A DNA stretch of 64,000 bases, taken from positions 682,001 to 746,000 of the forward strand of contig JACJYR010000003.1 in the NCBI GenBank assembly GCA_020636005.1. Reading direction: 5' to 3'. This DNA is from Lewinellaceae bacterium (GTDB taxonomy: Bacteria; Bacteroidota; Bacteroidia; Chitinophagales; Saprospiraceae). The position numbers and the translations under genes were made by a program. Each line of letters starts with the position of its first letter. Within the stretch, counting starts at the first letter, position 1. A model generated the notes under the pieces. That model saw nothing but the letters and a program-made list of their open reading frames with translations, was not told where the DNA came from and did no database searches. This document shows positions 17,420-26,643 of the stretch, one piece after another.

Positions 17420-20400
17420 ATGAACGCTACTGCTCTACGCCTGATTTGGCTCATCGCTTTTTTCCCTGCCTGTTTATTTGCCCAACTTGAATTCAAGGTC
17501 CAATTGATGGATGATGATACCTGGGGGGTGTATGTTCGATCCACTTCGACGGACGCACTTTCAAACGCCGCTTACACGGCATCTGGACAGGTAACAGTGG
17601 TGATGCCCGCTGGATTTGTTTGGACTGGGCCATTCCAGGCAAATGCAGGCATGTGGAGCCATAATTCTGCTGTGGTAAGTCCTGCTGAAAATCCTTCCAA
17701 GCAATATGTTTCATTTGGATTGGCTAACAACAATCCTCCTATCCATTATCCTTTTGGAGGAGAAACATTGCTTTTTTCTTTTGACAGGGTAGGTTCTTGT
17801 CCTGATTCCATTTATTTGATTGATTGCAATAGTGTTAGTGGTGTTACTGATCCATTTTGCCCGGATTTTCCAGATGGTAATTTCGGAACAAATTCATTAG
17901 GTACCAACCCTGGAAATAGCTTATCCGTCGTTGACATCAAACCAGGTGTCGGCACTTTTTTTTATGACTATTCAGACAACTACGCCCACGCTGCCTGGAG
18001 CTGCCATGATTGCGACGGGGATGGCATCTTGAATGCGCTGGAAGATACAAACGGGAATGGAAGTTTTGACCCCGGAATTGATAGTTCAGCCTTGTGTGAT
18101 CCTTGTGATCCATTTCATCCTGAGGCAGCAGAAATGGAATTGATATTCGGAGCTGGCGCTGTTTGTGCTGGGGAGGCTGGGGATACTGCATATTTCAAAA
18201 TCAATATCTCCGGCGGATGGTGGCCTTATGATGTTTACTTTACTTCGGATGAAACTGATACTTTAGTAATATTTGATTACGTGAGCGGGGATTCGATTGC
18301 ATTTTTGCCAAGTATTACCGACTCGCTCCACCTGCTATACATCATTGATTCTTTTGGGTGTTTGTTGGATACGGCTTTAACTGGAGGGATTAACTTTTCT
18401 GTCCATGGCCCTATCAAATTCATTGATCAACCGGACAATATGACCCAATGCTCAAGCTTGGGCACTTATTTCAAAGCAAAAGTGCAAAACATTGGCGAAG
18501 GGATTGTCCAATACAATTGGCAGATTAGTGATGATTGGGGTAATAGCTACACGGATTTAAATAATACCTTTCCTTTTGCGAGGGTGTTTACAGATAGTAT
18601 GAATATCTATTCGGAAGCTGGACTTGATGGAAAGATGTTCAGGTTGAAAGCATGGACAAGCGTATGCGATTCGATTTATTCGGAAGGGGCAACGCTGCAT
18701 GTGCCAGATCAAATAAACTTTAATATAAATCCAGGAGATGCTGCTGCCTGTGCGGGTGACGGAGCCAAGTTTATCGCCTGTGTTGAAAATCCTACAGACT
18801 CCAATTATTTCTATTGGCAATACTCCATAGATTTTGGAATTACCTGGGATTCGCTTGAAATGACTGGCGTTTTTAGCCATAGCTCCAATGGTGAACTGAT
18901 GCCCACCAGCTGCGATACCTTGTTTATAAGCGATGTCTCCGGGCTTTATGGTTATAAGTTTCGGGCTGCCACTCATTCCGCTTGCATGATTACCTATACG
19001 AACCCGGCCATGCTGACAGTTGAAGGGCCTATAGTTGTAGCAATCCAGCCAGCTCCGAATAATATCTGTACTGGGGGCGTTGCAACATTTAAAGCAAGCG
19101 CCGCTACTGCATCAGGTTCCGGCATCATTTCCAATCAATGGCAGGTCTCCAGCGACAACGGCACCACCTGGACAGACATTGATGCCACCACTGACGGCGG
19201 CGTGTACAGCGGTTTTCAGGCAGAAGAATTGAATATTTCTGATGTGACAGGACTTTACGGGCGGCAATACAGGGCTAAATTTTCAACCGCCTTTTGTACC
19301 CCTGTTTACTCGAATTATGCAAGCCTCTATGTTGACGGGCCAATAGATATTTCTCAACATCCAAGCGATGTAATACAATGTGAAAACGAAAATGCCTTAT
19401 TCGCCGTGGGTGTTACCAACATAAGCCCAGATGGAGGAATAATAAGCTATCAATGGCAACGCAGTGATAATGGTGGTGCCACCTGGTCGAATATCTCAAA
19501 TGACACTTTGTTTAATGGTGCAAAAACTGATAGCCTATCCCTTAGTTTGGCTTTACCGTTTTTAACAAATAACCTCTTCCGTTGCAGAGTTAACACTGGC
19601 ACATGCAGCTTCATTTACTCACATCCAGCATTACTTACCAGCGTTACGCCCGATAAGGTTTCGCAGGAACCACAAGATTTATCACTATGCCTCCCGTACG
19701 GCAATACTTATGCTGTTATTGAAGAAAATGGAATATACCCCACTTATTATCAATGGGAAATGAGCTGCAATAATGGAATTACATGGCTGGAAGTAGAAGA
19801 TGGTCAGACTTATAGTTTTAGCGGTGCAAATACAACTTCACTGGAAATCGGCGACCTCGCTGGCCTGGAAGGTTGCCGCTTCAGGTTGCGCTACTGGAAC
19901 GACTACTGTGCGGCTGAACGGACTCAATTTGCAACCGTCACCCAGCCTTCATCTATTAGTTTTTCACAGCAGCCGGAAGATGCTCTCGTCTGTCCCGCCG
20001 ACGGGCATGTTTTCAGCTCGGCAGCTTTGGATTTGCAGGCTCCAGGCTCCATTTTACAATACCAATGGCAAATGCGCCAAAATAGCGGCTCGCCCTGGGG
20101 CGATGTGGCGGAGGGGGACACCACTCAATTCGGCGGGAAATTGACCGGCACCAACTCCCCCCTGCTCTCCATCAGCAATACCAAAGGCTTGAATGGCAGG
20201 CAGTTCAGGCTAAAAGTGGTATCGGGCAACTGCAAAGCTTTTTCTGCCCCTGCTTTGCTTTCACTCGATCCTACTCCCGGTTGCAATGGTACAGCCTGCC
20301 TGAACGCCAAACTGGTATGGATAAAAAGCGAAAACGCCTGGGGTGTTTTTGTAAAACCATCGGGCGCACCTGCGCCGGTAGCAGGTAGTACCCTGATGCC

Positions 20401-21142
20401 CGGCCGCCTGACCATCGTGTCAAGGGAAGGTTTCAACATCAACAGCCTGAGCAGCCAACACGGCGACTGGTCGTTGACAGCTTCCCTGGCAAACCCGGCC
20501 AGCAACCCTGGGGCAGTTTACTATACTTTTGAAAATATGCAGTTGGACACAGGCCTCCTGTTTAACCCAAGTCTTGGCATACCTTTATTCTCGTTCAAAA
20601 AGCTGGGCGACTGCCCGGATTCACTTTATATAATGGAAGGCAACAGCCCGCAGGGCATTGAAGGGAATTATCTGTCCATCACCGACCCGGCCAATACATT
20701 TTATCATTCCTACCTGCTATGCGGCGTGTCCGACCAGCTTGCCTGGATGTGTTCGCCCAACACGCCCAATTGGCCGAACGAAGAAGAACTTGAAGTTTTT
20801 TCAAGGCCAGGGAAGCAAAAAAATTTGATTGACAGCCTATTGGCAAGAGACGGTTTGGGTGAAAATATGCCTGGTTCATCCTTTTTCAACTCCACTGTAC
20901 GCTTCACCATTGCGCCCAATCCAGCAAAGGACAAAGCCCGGGTTATTTTGTTTGACACGAAACCTGGTGAAAAAGGCATCATCCAGGTCTGGGATGCCAC
21001 CGGAAAAAAACTGTTGGCCCATAACTTTGAAAGCACAGATGAGGTGGAAATCAATCTCCAAGGTATTGCCCCCGGCCTTTATTTCTTTGGGCTGCAAATG
21101 GAGGGTTCCAAATGGCAGTGGGAAAAAGTAATGGTTATATAA
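17420..21142 (+). CDS. Giant T9SS surface protein with bookend domains and six Ig-like repeats
   Basis: A 1,240-aa protein. Signal peptide 1-22 (ending CLFAQ). An N-terminal domain (about 23-180: LEFKVQLMDDDTWGVYV ... GQVTVVMP ... ETLLFSF ... CPDSIYLI) recurs at about 957-1110 (AKLVWIKSENAWGVFVK ... GRLTIVS ... LFSFKKLGDCPDSLYIM). Between them lie a calcium-binding TSP3-like motif (CDGDGILNALEDTNGNG) and about six 100-residue Ig-like repeats with the core YQWQ-S-D-G-TW and paired cysteines, each ending -GP. The last 80 residues are a T9SS type A domain (IAPNPAKDKARV ... GLYFFGL). It is probably a cell-surface adhesin. A paralogue follows directly at 21593. Confidence 0.9.
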   Translation: MNATALRLIWLIAFFPACLFAQLEFKVQLMDDDTWGVYVRSTSTDALSNAAYTASGQVTVVMPAGFVWTGPFQANAGMWSHNSAVVSPAENPSKQYVSFGLANNNPPIHYPFGGETLLFSFDRVGSCPDSIYLIDCNSVSGVTDPFCPDFPDGNFGTNSLGTNPGNSLSVVDIKPGVGTFFYDYSDNYAHAAWSCHDCDGDGILNALEDTNGNGSFDPGIDSSALCDPCDPFHPEAAEMELIFGAGAVCAGEAGDTAYFKINISGGWWPYDVYFTSDETDTLVIFDYVSGDSIAFLPSITDSLHLLYIIDSFGCLLDTALTGGINFSVHGPIKFIDQPDNMTQCSSLGTYFKAKVQNIGEGIVQYNWQISDDWGNSYTDLNNTFPFARVFTDSMNIYSEAGLDGKMFRLKAWTSVCDSIYSEGATLHVPDQINFNINPGDAAACAGDGAKFIACVENPTDSNYFYWQYSIDFGITWDSLEMTGVFSHSSNGELMPTSCDTLFISDVSGLYGYKFRAATHSACMITYTNPAMLTVEGPIVVAIQPAPNNICTGGVATFKASAATASGSGIISNQWQVSSDNGTTWTDIDATTDGGVYSGFQAEELNISDVTGLYGRQYRAKFSTAFCTPVYSNYASLYVDGPIDISQHPSDVIQCENENALFAVGVTNISPDGGIISYQWQRSDNGGATWSNISNDTLFNGAKTDSLSLSLALPFLTNNLFRCRVNTGTCSFIYSHPALLTSVTPDKVSQEPQDLSLCLPYGNTYAVIEENGIYPTYYQWEMSCNNGITWLEVEDGQTYSFSGANTTSLEIGDLAGLEGCRFRLRYWNDYCAAERTQFATVTQPSSISFSQQPEDALVCPADGHVFSSAALDLQAPGSILQYQWQMRQNSGSPWGDVAEGDTTQFGGKLTGTNSPLLSISNTKGLNGRQFRLKVVSGNCKAFSAPALLSLDPTPGCNGTACLNAKLVWIKSENAWGVFVKPSGAPAPVAGSTLMPGRLTIVSREGFNINSLSSQHGDWSLTASLANPASNPGAVYYTFENMQLDTGLLFNPSLGIPLFSFKKLGDCPDSLYIMEGNSPQGIEGNYLSITDPANTFYHSYLLCGVSDQLAWMCSPNTPNWPNEEELEVFSRPGKQKNLIDSLLARDGLGENMPGSSFFNSTVRFTIAPNPAKDKARVILFDTKPGEKGIIQVWDATGKKLLAHNFESTDEVEINLQGIAPGLYFFGLQMEGSKWQWEKVMVI

Positions 21143-21192
21143 ATATTGCATATAAGGGTTGAAATATAAGGTGGTTGATAAAATGGAGTTTG

Positions 21193-21223
21193 AATCATAG
21201 TGATTTTTAAAATCACCATGATT
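21193..21223. repeat. 31-bp palindrome after the first giant gene
   Basis: Perfect core GTGATTTT-T-AAAATCAC (21200-21216) extended by AATCAT/ATGATT with one mismatched pair. It could be a hairpin at the mRNA 3' end or a protein-binding site. Confidence 0.55.
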
Positions 21224-21262
21224 TTGTCACTGAATCCACTGAAACCCAATAAGGATCGAAGG

Positions 21263-21298
21263 AAAAATAATCCCGATTTCACATCGGGATTATTTTTA
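21263..21298 (+). terminator. Terminator after the first giant gene
   Basis: AAAAATAATCCCGAT pairs with ATCGGGATTATTTTT across a short loop; a 15-bp stem flanked by A and T runs, so it may work in both directions. Confidence 0.85.
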
Positions 21299-21592
21299 AA
21301 AAACCCTTCCATTGCTGGGGTTTTAAAAATCAAAATGGTGAAGTTATTTTTTCATCGTTACTAAAAGAATTTACCCACATAAAATTCTGGCGTCTTCATT
21401 TCTCAGTTTCTAATTTCCTGATAAACGATATTGACCAATCCCAACCATGAAGTAGTTGGCTTTTGCCATAAAGGATGATTTTCCGTTTTATGGCATAACC
21501 CTTGCACGTTATTGGCAACCTCCCTGGTTTTCTCTCCCCTATTTATTGCTTTCCCCCTTCTCATTACTTCACAAGTCTGCAAATCAAAAATT

Positions 21593-24500
21593 ATGAATGC
21601 CAAACTCCTACCCTTGTTGTTATTCTTTGGCCTTGCCTTTTCTTTCAACCTTTCCGCCCAATTAAGACTGAAGCTCCAGCTAATGCCCAATGGCGAATCC
21701 TGGGGGGTTTATGTGAAAATTGATTCCACCTATAACCCGTCACCCAGCACGACGACTGCCTCCGGCCAGGTTACGGTCGTGGTGCCCAATGGCTATCAGT
21801 TCGACAGCATTGAAAATGTAGCAGGTAAATGGATCAACAACGCCACTATCATCGGCCCGCCGGAAAACCCCGGCATGACCTACCGTTCCATTGGGCTGCA
21901 GCAAGACCAGCCCCATATTGATTATGTGCAGGGCCAGGAAACCTTGTTGTTCATCTTCCATGCCTCTTCCGGCTGCCCCACGAACTTGTATCTAATAGAA
22001 AACGACGACCCCTTTGCCCAACTTCCCAATTCTGCCAGCAGCAATCCCGGAAACGACCTCGCTGCGGTTGACACCGGCAACGGGGTTGACTTCTACTTCT
22101 ATTCCGGCAACTACGCCCCGTTCGCATGGGACTGCCACGACTGCGACAACGACGGCATCCCCAACGCCCTGGAAGATACCAACGGGGACGGGCAATATAC
22201 GCCGGGCGTGGATGTGTCCGACCTCTGCGGCGGCAGCGAATGCACCGCACCGGTTTTCACCCAGCAACCTGCAAATGCCGCAACCTGCTCCGGAGAACAA
22301 TCTGCCTTTGCAACTTCACTGACCAACCAGGCGGGCTTGTCCTTTCAATGGCAGTTCAGTGCAGATGGTGGCTCAACCTGGATTTCCTTGTCTGACAATT
22401 CCATTTATGCCGGCACAAAAACCAAGGATCTGACCATCCAAAACACGGCTGGCCTCAACAATTTTCAGTACCGGTTAATAGCTGCTGAAAGTACTTGTGA
22501 AACAATTTCCGACCCTGCCACGCTATTGGTGGACGGGCCGGTGTCAATTATTAGCCAACCTGAAAATGTAGATGCCTGTGCTGGAAGCAGTGCAGCATTC
22601 GCAGTTTCGGTAGAAAATGGGAGCATTAGCAGCAATATCCACTACCAATGGATGAGGGCCTGCTCGGCAAACGTTTGGGAAGACCTGGAAGACGGGGGGC
22701 CAAACGGGATCAGTGGCGCCCAAACAGCTCAACTTGAAATTGCTGATATATCCGGTATGGGCAATTGCATTTACCGGGTGAAATACTTTACCGACCTGTG
22801 CGACGGCGGCTTCTCTGCTTCAGCGGAATTGACAGAAACGGCCCAGGTCAGTTTTACCGACCAACCGCAAGCTGCCTCCACCTGCGACGGAGATATGGCC
22901 TGCTTCCATGCCTCCGTTGGCAATGCAGGTGCCAGCTACCAGTGGCAAACTTCCACGGACGGCGTTAACTGGGAAAATGTATCGAACAGCCCGGTTTACA
23001 ATGGCTCAAACATGGAGAACCTGTGCATCTCCAACGTAGCCGGCCTCGATGGCAGATGCTATCGCCTGGAGGCTCAAACAGATTGTGGAACTGCTTTTTC
23101 GGAGAAGGCCTGCCTTACCATTACAGACCAAACCACCATTGTACAGCAACCCGTCAACGATACGGTTTGTATCAACGAAGGGGGCGTTTTTACCGTAGCC
23201 ATTGATGCCGGTGATTTCAGCAACGTAAGCTATCAGTGGCAGATATTGACCAATACCTGGGAAGACCTGGCGGACAATTTTGTGTTCTCCGGTACCCAAA
23301 CGAACACCCTGACCGTTGGCAGTGCCAACATTAGCCCGGTGTTCAAGTTCAGGGTAAAAGTAACCACCGGCTGCGGCGAGATATTTTCAAACCAGGCTGC
23401 CCTTTATGCTTCCCAGGAGCCTGTCATCAGTGTGCAACCAAAAGATGTAGCAGTTTGCGGAAATGGCGATGCCACCCTCTTCACGGGAGTCAGCTATAGC
23501 GGGGTTTACCCACTGAGCTTCCAATGGCAACAATCCCTGGACAATGGGGCCACCTGGACCGACCTGGCGGAAGGCCAGAGCGGGGCCAACACCTACCAGG
23601 GCACCAAAGATGTCACGCTCCACATTTCACCATCAACCACCTTGAACGGCTCGCTTTACCGCATGTTGACCTGGAATGCCGGCTGCGGGGTATATGAATC
23701 CGCTTCGGCAAAGCTCAGCCTGGAAGGCCCGATTTCTTTCCTTTCGAACCCAGCCGATGCACGGGAGTGCCACAATGGCTCTACCATGTTCGCCGCTTCG
23801 GTCGGCAACAGTGGTGCCGGCACCATCCAATACCAATGGGAGGTTTTCGGTGCCAATAACACCTGGACGCCCATCCAGGGGAACAGCATCTACGGTGGCG
23901 CTACGACCAATAATTTGTTTATCAACCCGGTAGCTGGCCTATACGACAATAAATACAGGGTAAAGGCCCGCACGGGAGCTTGTGACTGGATAACAGGCTC
24001 AGCAGCCCAACTTACGGTAGAAGGCCCGCTTGTTTTTGAACTCCAGCCGGACGATGCTTCTGTTTGTCCCGACAGCAGCCACAATTTTGGCGCAGAGGTC
24101 GTCAACCTTGGCGCTGGCTCCATGCAACTGCAATGGCAAATGAGCAGCAACGGTGGCAATACCTGGAACAATATCGGCCAAAACCAAAGCACTGCCAACG
24201 GTGGCACCTATACCGGCGTGCCAACGGGCAACCTGAATGTTTCACAAACGGCAGGGTTGGATGGGTACCAATACCGCCTCAAGGCAACAACTGCTGAATG
24301 TGAGGCCTATTCCGATGTTGCGGTGCTGAATGCCGATGAGAGCTTGTGTCCTCCACCGCCGATTTCGGTTTGCATGAAAATGAAATTGCAATACATGCCG
24401 TACCTGCAGGGATGGGGCGTTTTCGTAAGGCCCGATGAAGATAGCTATTTGCCCGTTTTCAACCAGGCTACGTCAGGCCGGGTGACCATTGTGGCCCCAC

Positions 24501-25141
24501 AGGGTTTTAACTATTCTTACCTGACCAGCCATGCCGGCGGCGATTGGCAGCCGGAGACTACCTATATGAGCCTGCCCGGTTACCCCGGCATGATGTCCAT
24601 CACCTTCAAGCTAAAACCCAACCTCAACCAATTGCTCCTGCAACCCGGCGAGGAAACCATGTTGTTTTCCTTCCGCAAATTCGATGGTTGCCCGGACGAT
24701 CTCTTCATCCTGGAACAAGCCGTACCAAATGGGCCACCAGCCAACCTTTTCACGGGTGTTGGACTTGGGCTGGGCTTCGGGCCCGATGTGGCCTTCGGGT
24801 TTTGCGATGTCTATGACCGGGAAGCATGGAAATGTACGCCAGCCTATTATCTGTTAGGCAACAGCAACAACAACCTTGTTGCAAGTACAGCAGAATGGTT
24901 CGAGGTGTCCCCAAATCCTGCCAAGGATTGGGTGTCCGTGGACTTCAGGCAGGAAATGGAAAAAACGGCCAAAGTATCGCTTCAAATTTGGTCCTTGCAA
25001 GGCAGCCAGTTACGCAGCGAACAAGTTACCGATTTTGGAAAAATGCGGTTGAGCCTGGATGGCCTGCCAAAAGGAACCTACTTCCTGGCCCTCGACGTGG
25101 ACGGAAAGGTGATGCAACGGCAACGGATCATAAAGCATTAA
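21593..25141 (+). CDS. Giant T9SS surface protein, paralogue with seven Ig-like repeats
   Basis: An 1,182-aa protein from ATG 21593, chosen because MNAKLLPLLLFFGLAFSFN is a clean signal peptide and matches the paralogue's start; the frame is open to 21512. The same bookend domain occurs at about 20-165 (LKLQLMPNGESWGVYVK) and about 925-1085 (MKLQYMPYLQGWGVFVRP). A TSP3-like motif (CDNDGIPNALEDTNGDG) precedes seven Ig-like repeats with YQWQ cores and conserved cysteine pairs. A T9SS type A domain closes it (VSPNPAKDWVSV ... GTYFLALD). It is likely exported across the outer membrane and anchored. It differs from the upstream copy mainly in repeat number. Confidence 0.9.
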   Translation: MNAKLLPLLLFFGLAFSFNLSAQLRLKLQLMPNGESWGVYVKIDSTYNPSPSTTTASGQVTVVVPNGYQFDSIENVAGKWINNATIIGPPENPGMTYRSIGLQQDQPHIDYVQGQETLLFIFHASSGCPTNLYLIENDDPFAQLPNSASSNPGNDLAAVDTGNGVDFYFYSGNYAPFAWDCHDCDNDGIPNALEDTNGDGQYTPGVDVSDLCGGSECTAPVFTQQPANAATCSGEQSAFATSLTNQAGLSFQWQFSADGGSTWISLSDNSIYAGTKTKDLTIQNTAGLNNFQYRLIAAESTCETISDPATLLVDGPVSIISQPENVDACAGSSAAFAVSVENGSISSNIHYQWMRACSANVWEDLEDGGPNGISGAQTAQLEIADISGMGNCIYRVKYFTDLCDGGFSASAELTETAQVSFTDQPQAASTCDGDMACFHASVGNAGASYQWQTSTDGVNWENVSNSPVYNGSNMENLCISNVAGLDGRCYRLEAQTDCGTAFSEKACLTITDQTTIVQQPVNDTVCINEGGVFTVAIDAGDFSNVSYQWQILTNTWEDLADNFVFSGTQTNTLTVGSANISPVFKFRVKVTTGCGEIFSNQAALYASQEPVISVQPKDVAVCGNGDATLFTGVSYSGVYPLSFQWQQSLDNGATWTDLAEGQSGANTYQGTKDVTLHISPSTTLNGSLYRMLTWNAGCGVYESASAKLSLEGPISFLSNPADARECHNGSTMFAASVGNSGAGTIQYQWEVFGANNTWTPIQGNSIYGGATTNNLFINPVAGLYDNKYRVKARTGACDWITGSAAQLTVEGPLVFELQPDDASVCPDSSHNFGAEVVNLGAGSMQLQWQMSSNGGNTWNNIGQNQSTANGGTYTGVPTGNLNVSQTAGLDGYQYRLKATTAECEAYSDVAVLNADESLCPPPPISVCMKMKLQYMPYLQGWGVFVRPDEDSYLPVFNQATSGRVTIVAPQGFNYSYLTSHAGGDWQPETTYMSLPGYPGMMSITFKLKPNLNQLLLQPGEETMLFSFRKFDGCPDDLFILEQAVPNGPPANLFTGVGLGLGFGPDVAFGFCDVYDREAWKCTPAYYLLGNSNNNLVASTAEWFEVSPNPAKDWVSVDFRQEMEKTAKVSLQIWSLQGSQLRSEQVTDFGKMRLSLDGLPKGTYFLALDVDGKVMQRQRIIKH

Positions 25142-25213
25142 TTGCGCACCCTTTCCGTAGGAGACTTTTGAAAAAAACTGACAAAAAAAAGTTTCAACAT
25201 AGCTAAATGATTG

Positions 25214-25250
25214 TCCCTTCGTCCATTCCTGGGCGGAGGGATTTTTTTTT
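25214..25250 (+). terminator. Terminator after the second giant gene
   Basis: TCCCTTCGTCC pairs with GGGCGGAGGGA (with G-T pairs and a mismatch) and runs into ten T residues. It is 70 bp after the stop. Confidence 0.8.
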
Positions 25251-25295
25251 GAAATAACCCTACCCTATCCTTGTTTTTATCAGCCGCAATATTTT

Positions 25296-25312
25296 ACTTT
25301 GCATTTCAAAGT
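25296..25312 (+). promoter_or_regulatory. Palindromic operator over the -7 region, site 1
   Basis: ACTTTGCA-T-TTCAAAGT, 8+1+8 with one mismatch, 21 bp before the ATG at 25333. The bases TACTTTG at its left edge resemble the -7 promoter box, so a bound regulator would block initiation. The same sequence recurs before creD (26606-26624). Confidence 0.65.
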
Positions 25313-25332
25313 TCTTTTTGAAAATTACAATC

Positions 25333-25980
25333 ATGGTGAAAAACCAAAACGAACATCTTGAAAATTTGGCCCAGATACGCTCGATGATGGAGCGCAGCAG
25401 CCGTTTTATTTCCCTGAGCGGGCTGTCAGGCGTAGCCGCCGGCACTTGCGCCATTTTGGGTGCGGGCCTTGTTTACCTGTATCTCGACATGCCGCCGTTC
25501 AGCAGCAAAAGGGTTTATTACGAAGAGGCTGTTCAGATTCATCGCTGGGGCCTCAGCTACCTTACATTTTTTGTGCTCACTGCCACCATTGTATTTCTGC
25601 TGGCACTCGTTTCAGGCATCTATTTCACCACCCGGAAAGCCCGGAAAAAAGGCCAAAAAGTTTGGGATGCCGCTTCGAAAAGGATGCTCGTCAACCTGGC
25701 CATACCGCTTTTCACGGGAGGCCTGTTTTGCATTGCCCTGTTTAATTACGGCATGTATGGGCTGATTGCGCCCTCTACCCTTATTTTCTATGGCCTGGCT
25801 TTGGTAAATGGCGGCAAGTACACGCTGGACGACATCCGGTACCTGGGCGTAACGGAAATAGTCTTGGGAATCATAGCGCTGTTCAACCCGGGGAATGGGC
25901 TTGAATTCTGGGCATTTGGCTTTGGGGTGCTGCATATAGTATATGGGATCATCATGTATAACAAATACGAGAAGGTGTAG
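25333..25980 (+). CDS. Hypothetical four-helix membrane protein of the CreD cassette
   Basis: A 215-aa protein from ATG 25333; a TTG at 25318 would add five residues. The N-terminus (ENLAQIRSMMERSSRF) is charged and cytoplasmic. Four hydrophobic segments follow (about 30-55, 78-102, 126-148, 150-165) with two more near the end. It matches no named family I can state with confidence, but similar proteins are usually found next to HTH_34 regulators in Bacteroidota. It is the first gene after operator site 1 and probably starts the operon. Confidence 0.7.
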   Translation: MVKNQNEHLENLAQIRSMMERSSRFISLSGLSGVAAGTCAILGAGLVYLYLDMPPFSSKRVYYEEAVQIHRWGLSYLTFFVLTATIVFLLALVSGIYFTTRKARKKGQKVWDAASKRMLVNLAIPLFTGGLFCIALFNYGMYGLIAPSTLIFYGLALVNGGKYTLDDIRYLGVTEIVLGIIALFNPGNGLEFWAFGFGVLHIVYGIIMYNKYEKV

Positions 25981-26027
25981 CTTTTTTTGGAAACAATGGA
26001 TGGCTCGCCTTACAAATTTCACCTGCA

Positions 26028-26267
26028 ATGAAAAATCTATTCAAAAAAACGGGCTGGTTTTATCTGCCAAGTTCTATCCTCGGCTGGGTTGTTTTTCTGG
26101 TTTACGTGGCCGTAAATGTCCAGTTTTTTATCGCCATTGACCGCAACTCCCATTCAGCCAGTGACACCCTTATTCACTTCTTTGTTTATTTCATGGCGCT
26201 GTCCACCCTCTATTTTTGGATAGCCGGGAATACCAGTGGGAAACCCAACCACACAGCTACCCAATAA
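26028..26267 (+). CDS. Small two-helix membrane protein
   Basis: A 79-aa protein with two transmembrane helices (about 14-33 and 48-68: SSILGWVVFLVYVAVNVQFF and a FFVYFMALSTLYFW segment). It sits 47 bp after the previous gene and 18 bp before the winged-helix regulator, so it is part of the same operon. Function unknown. Confidence 0.7.
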   Translation: MKNLFKKTGWFYLPSSILGWVVFLVYVAVNVQFFIAIDRNSHSASDTLIHFFVYFMALSTLYFWIAGNTSGKPNHTATQ

Positions 26268-26285
26268 CCCATCATAATCACCTGG

Positions 26286-26588
26286 ATGAAGCATCTCCTC
26301 GACAAGCTCAACGACACCAAACTCGACAACCGGATCCGGCTGGGCATCATGTCAATGCTGATGGTAAACGACTGGGTGGAGTTCGGCACCTTCAAAGAGA
26401 TGCTCGGCCTGACGGATGGCAACCTCGCCAGCCACATGAAAGTGCTGGAAGGCGAAGGTTACGTGGAGTTGCGGAAAGTGTTTGTCGGGCGAAAACCACA
26501 GACTTCCTACACTGCCACCGTGGCCGGCAGAAAAGCCTTCAATGATCACCTGAAAGCACTGGAAGCTTTGTTGAAAACAAACGAGTAA
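26286..26588 (+). CDS. Winged-helix transcriptional regulator (HTH_34 type)
   Basis: A 100-aa protein that is almost entirely a winged helix. It has RIRLGIMSMLMVNDWVEF, then FKEMLGLTDGNLASHMKVLE as the recognition helix region, and a beta-wing YVELRKVFVGRKPQTSYTAT with the basic tip usual for the family. HTH_34 regulators sit in the same cassette as CreD-like proteins in many Bacteroidota. It is the obvious candidate to bind the two ACTTTGnATTTCAAAGT palindromes flanking this cassette, which is an inference from location and symmetry. Confidence 0.88.
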   Translation: MKHLLDKLNDTKLDNRIRLGIMSMLMVNDWVEFGTFKEMLGLTDGNLASHMKVLEGEGYVELRKVFVGRKPQTSYTATVAGRKAFNDHLKALEALLKTNE

Positions 26589-26605
26589 AAAATTTTTTAC
26601 CATAA

Positions 26606-26624
26606 AACTTTGAATTTCAAAGTT
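26606..26624 (+). promoter_or_regulatory. Palindromic operator upstream of creD, site 2
   Basis: AACTTTGAA-T-TTCAAAGTT is a perfect 9+1+9 palindrome, 19 bp before the creD ATG. It shares its core with the site at 25296-25312 and includes a promoter-like ACTTTG. Confidence 0.7.
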
Positions 26625-26643
26625 CTTTCAATCAAATTCTCAA

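Larger units (their letters stand above)
21143..21592. other. Intergenic region between the two paralogous giants
   Basis: About 450 bp. It holds a 31-bp palindrome (21193-21223), a strong terminator (21263-21298), a second hairpin AAAACCC/GGGGTTTT near 21299-21325, and the 5' region of the next gene. The last 24 bases before and across the ATG closely match those of the first giant gene. No gene seen. Confidence 0.7.
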
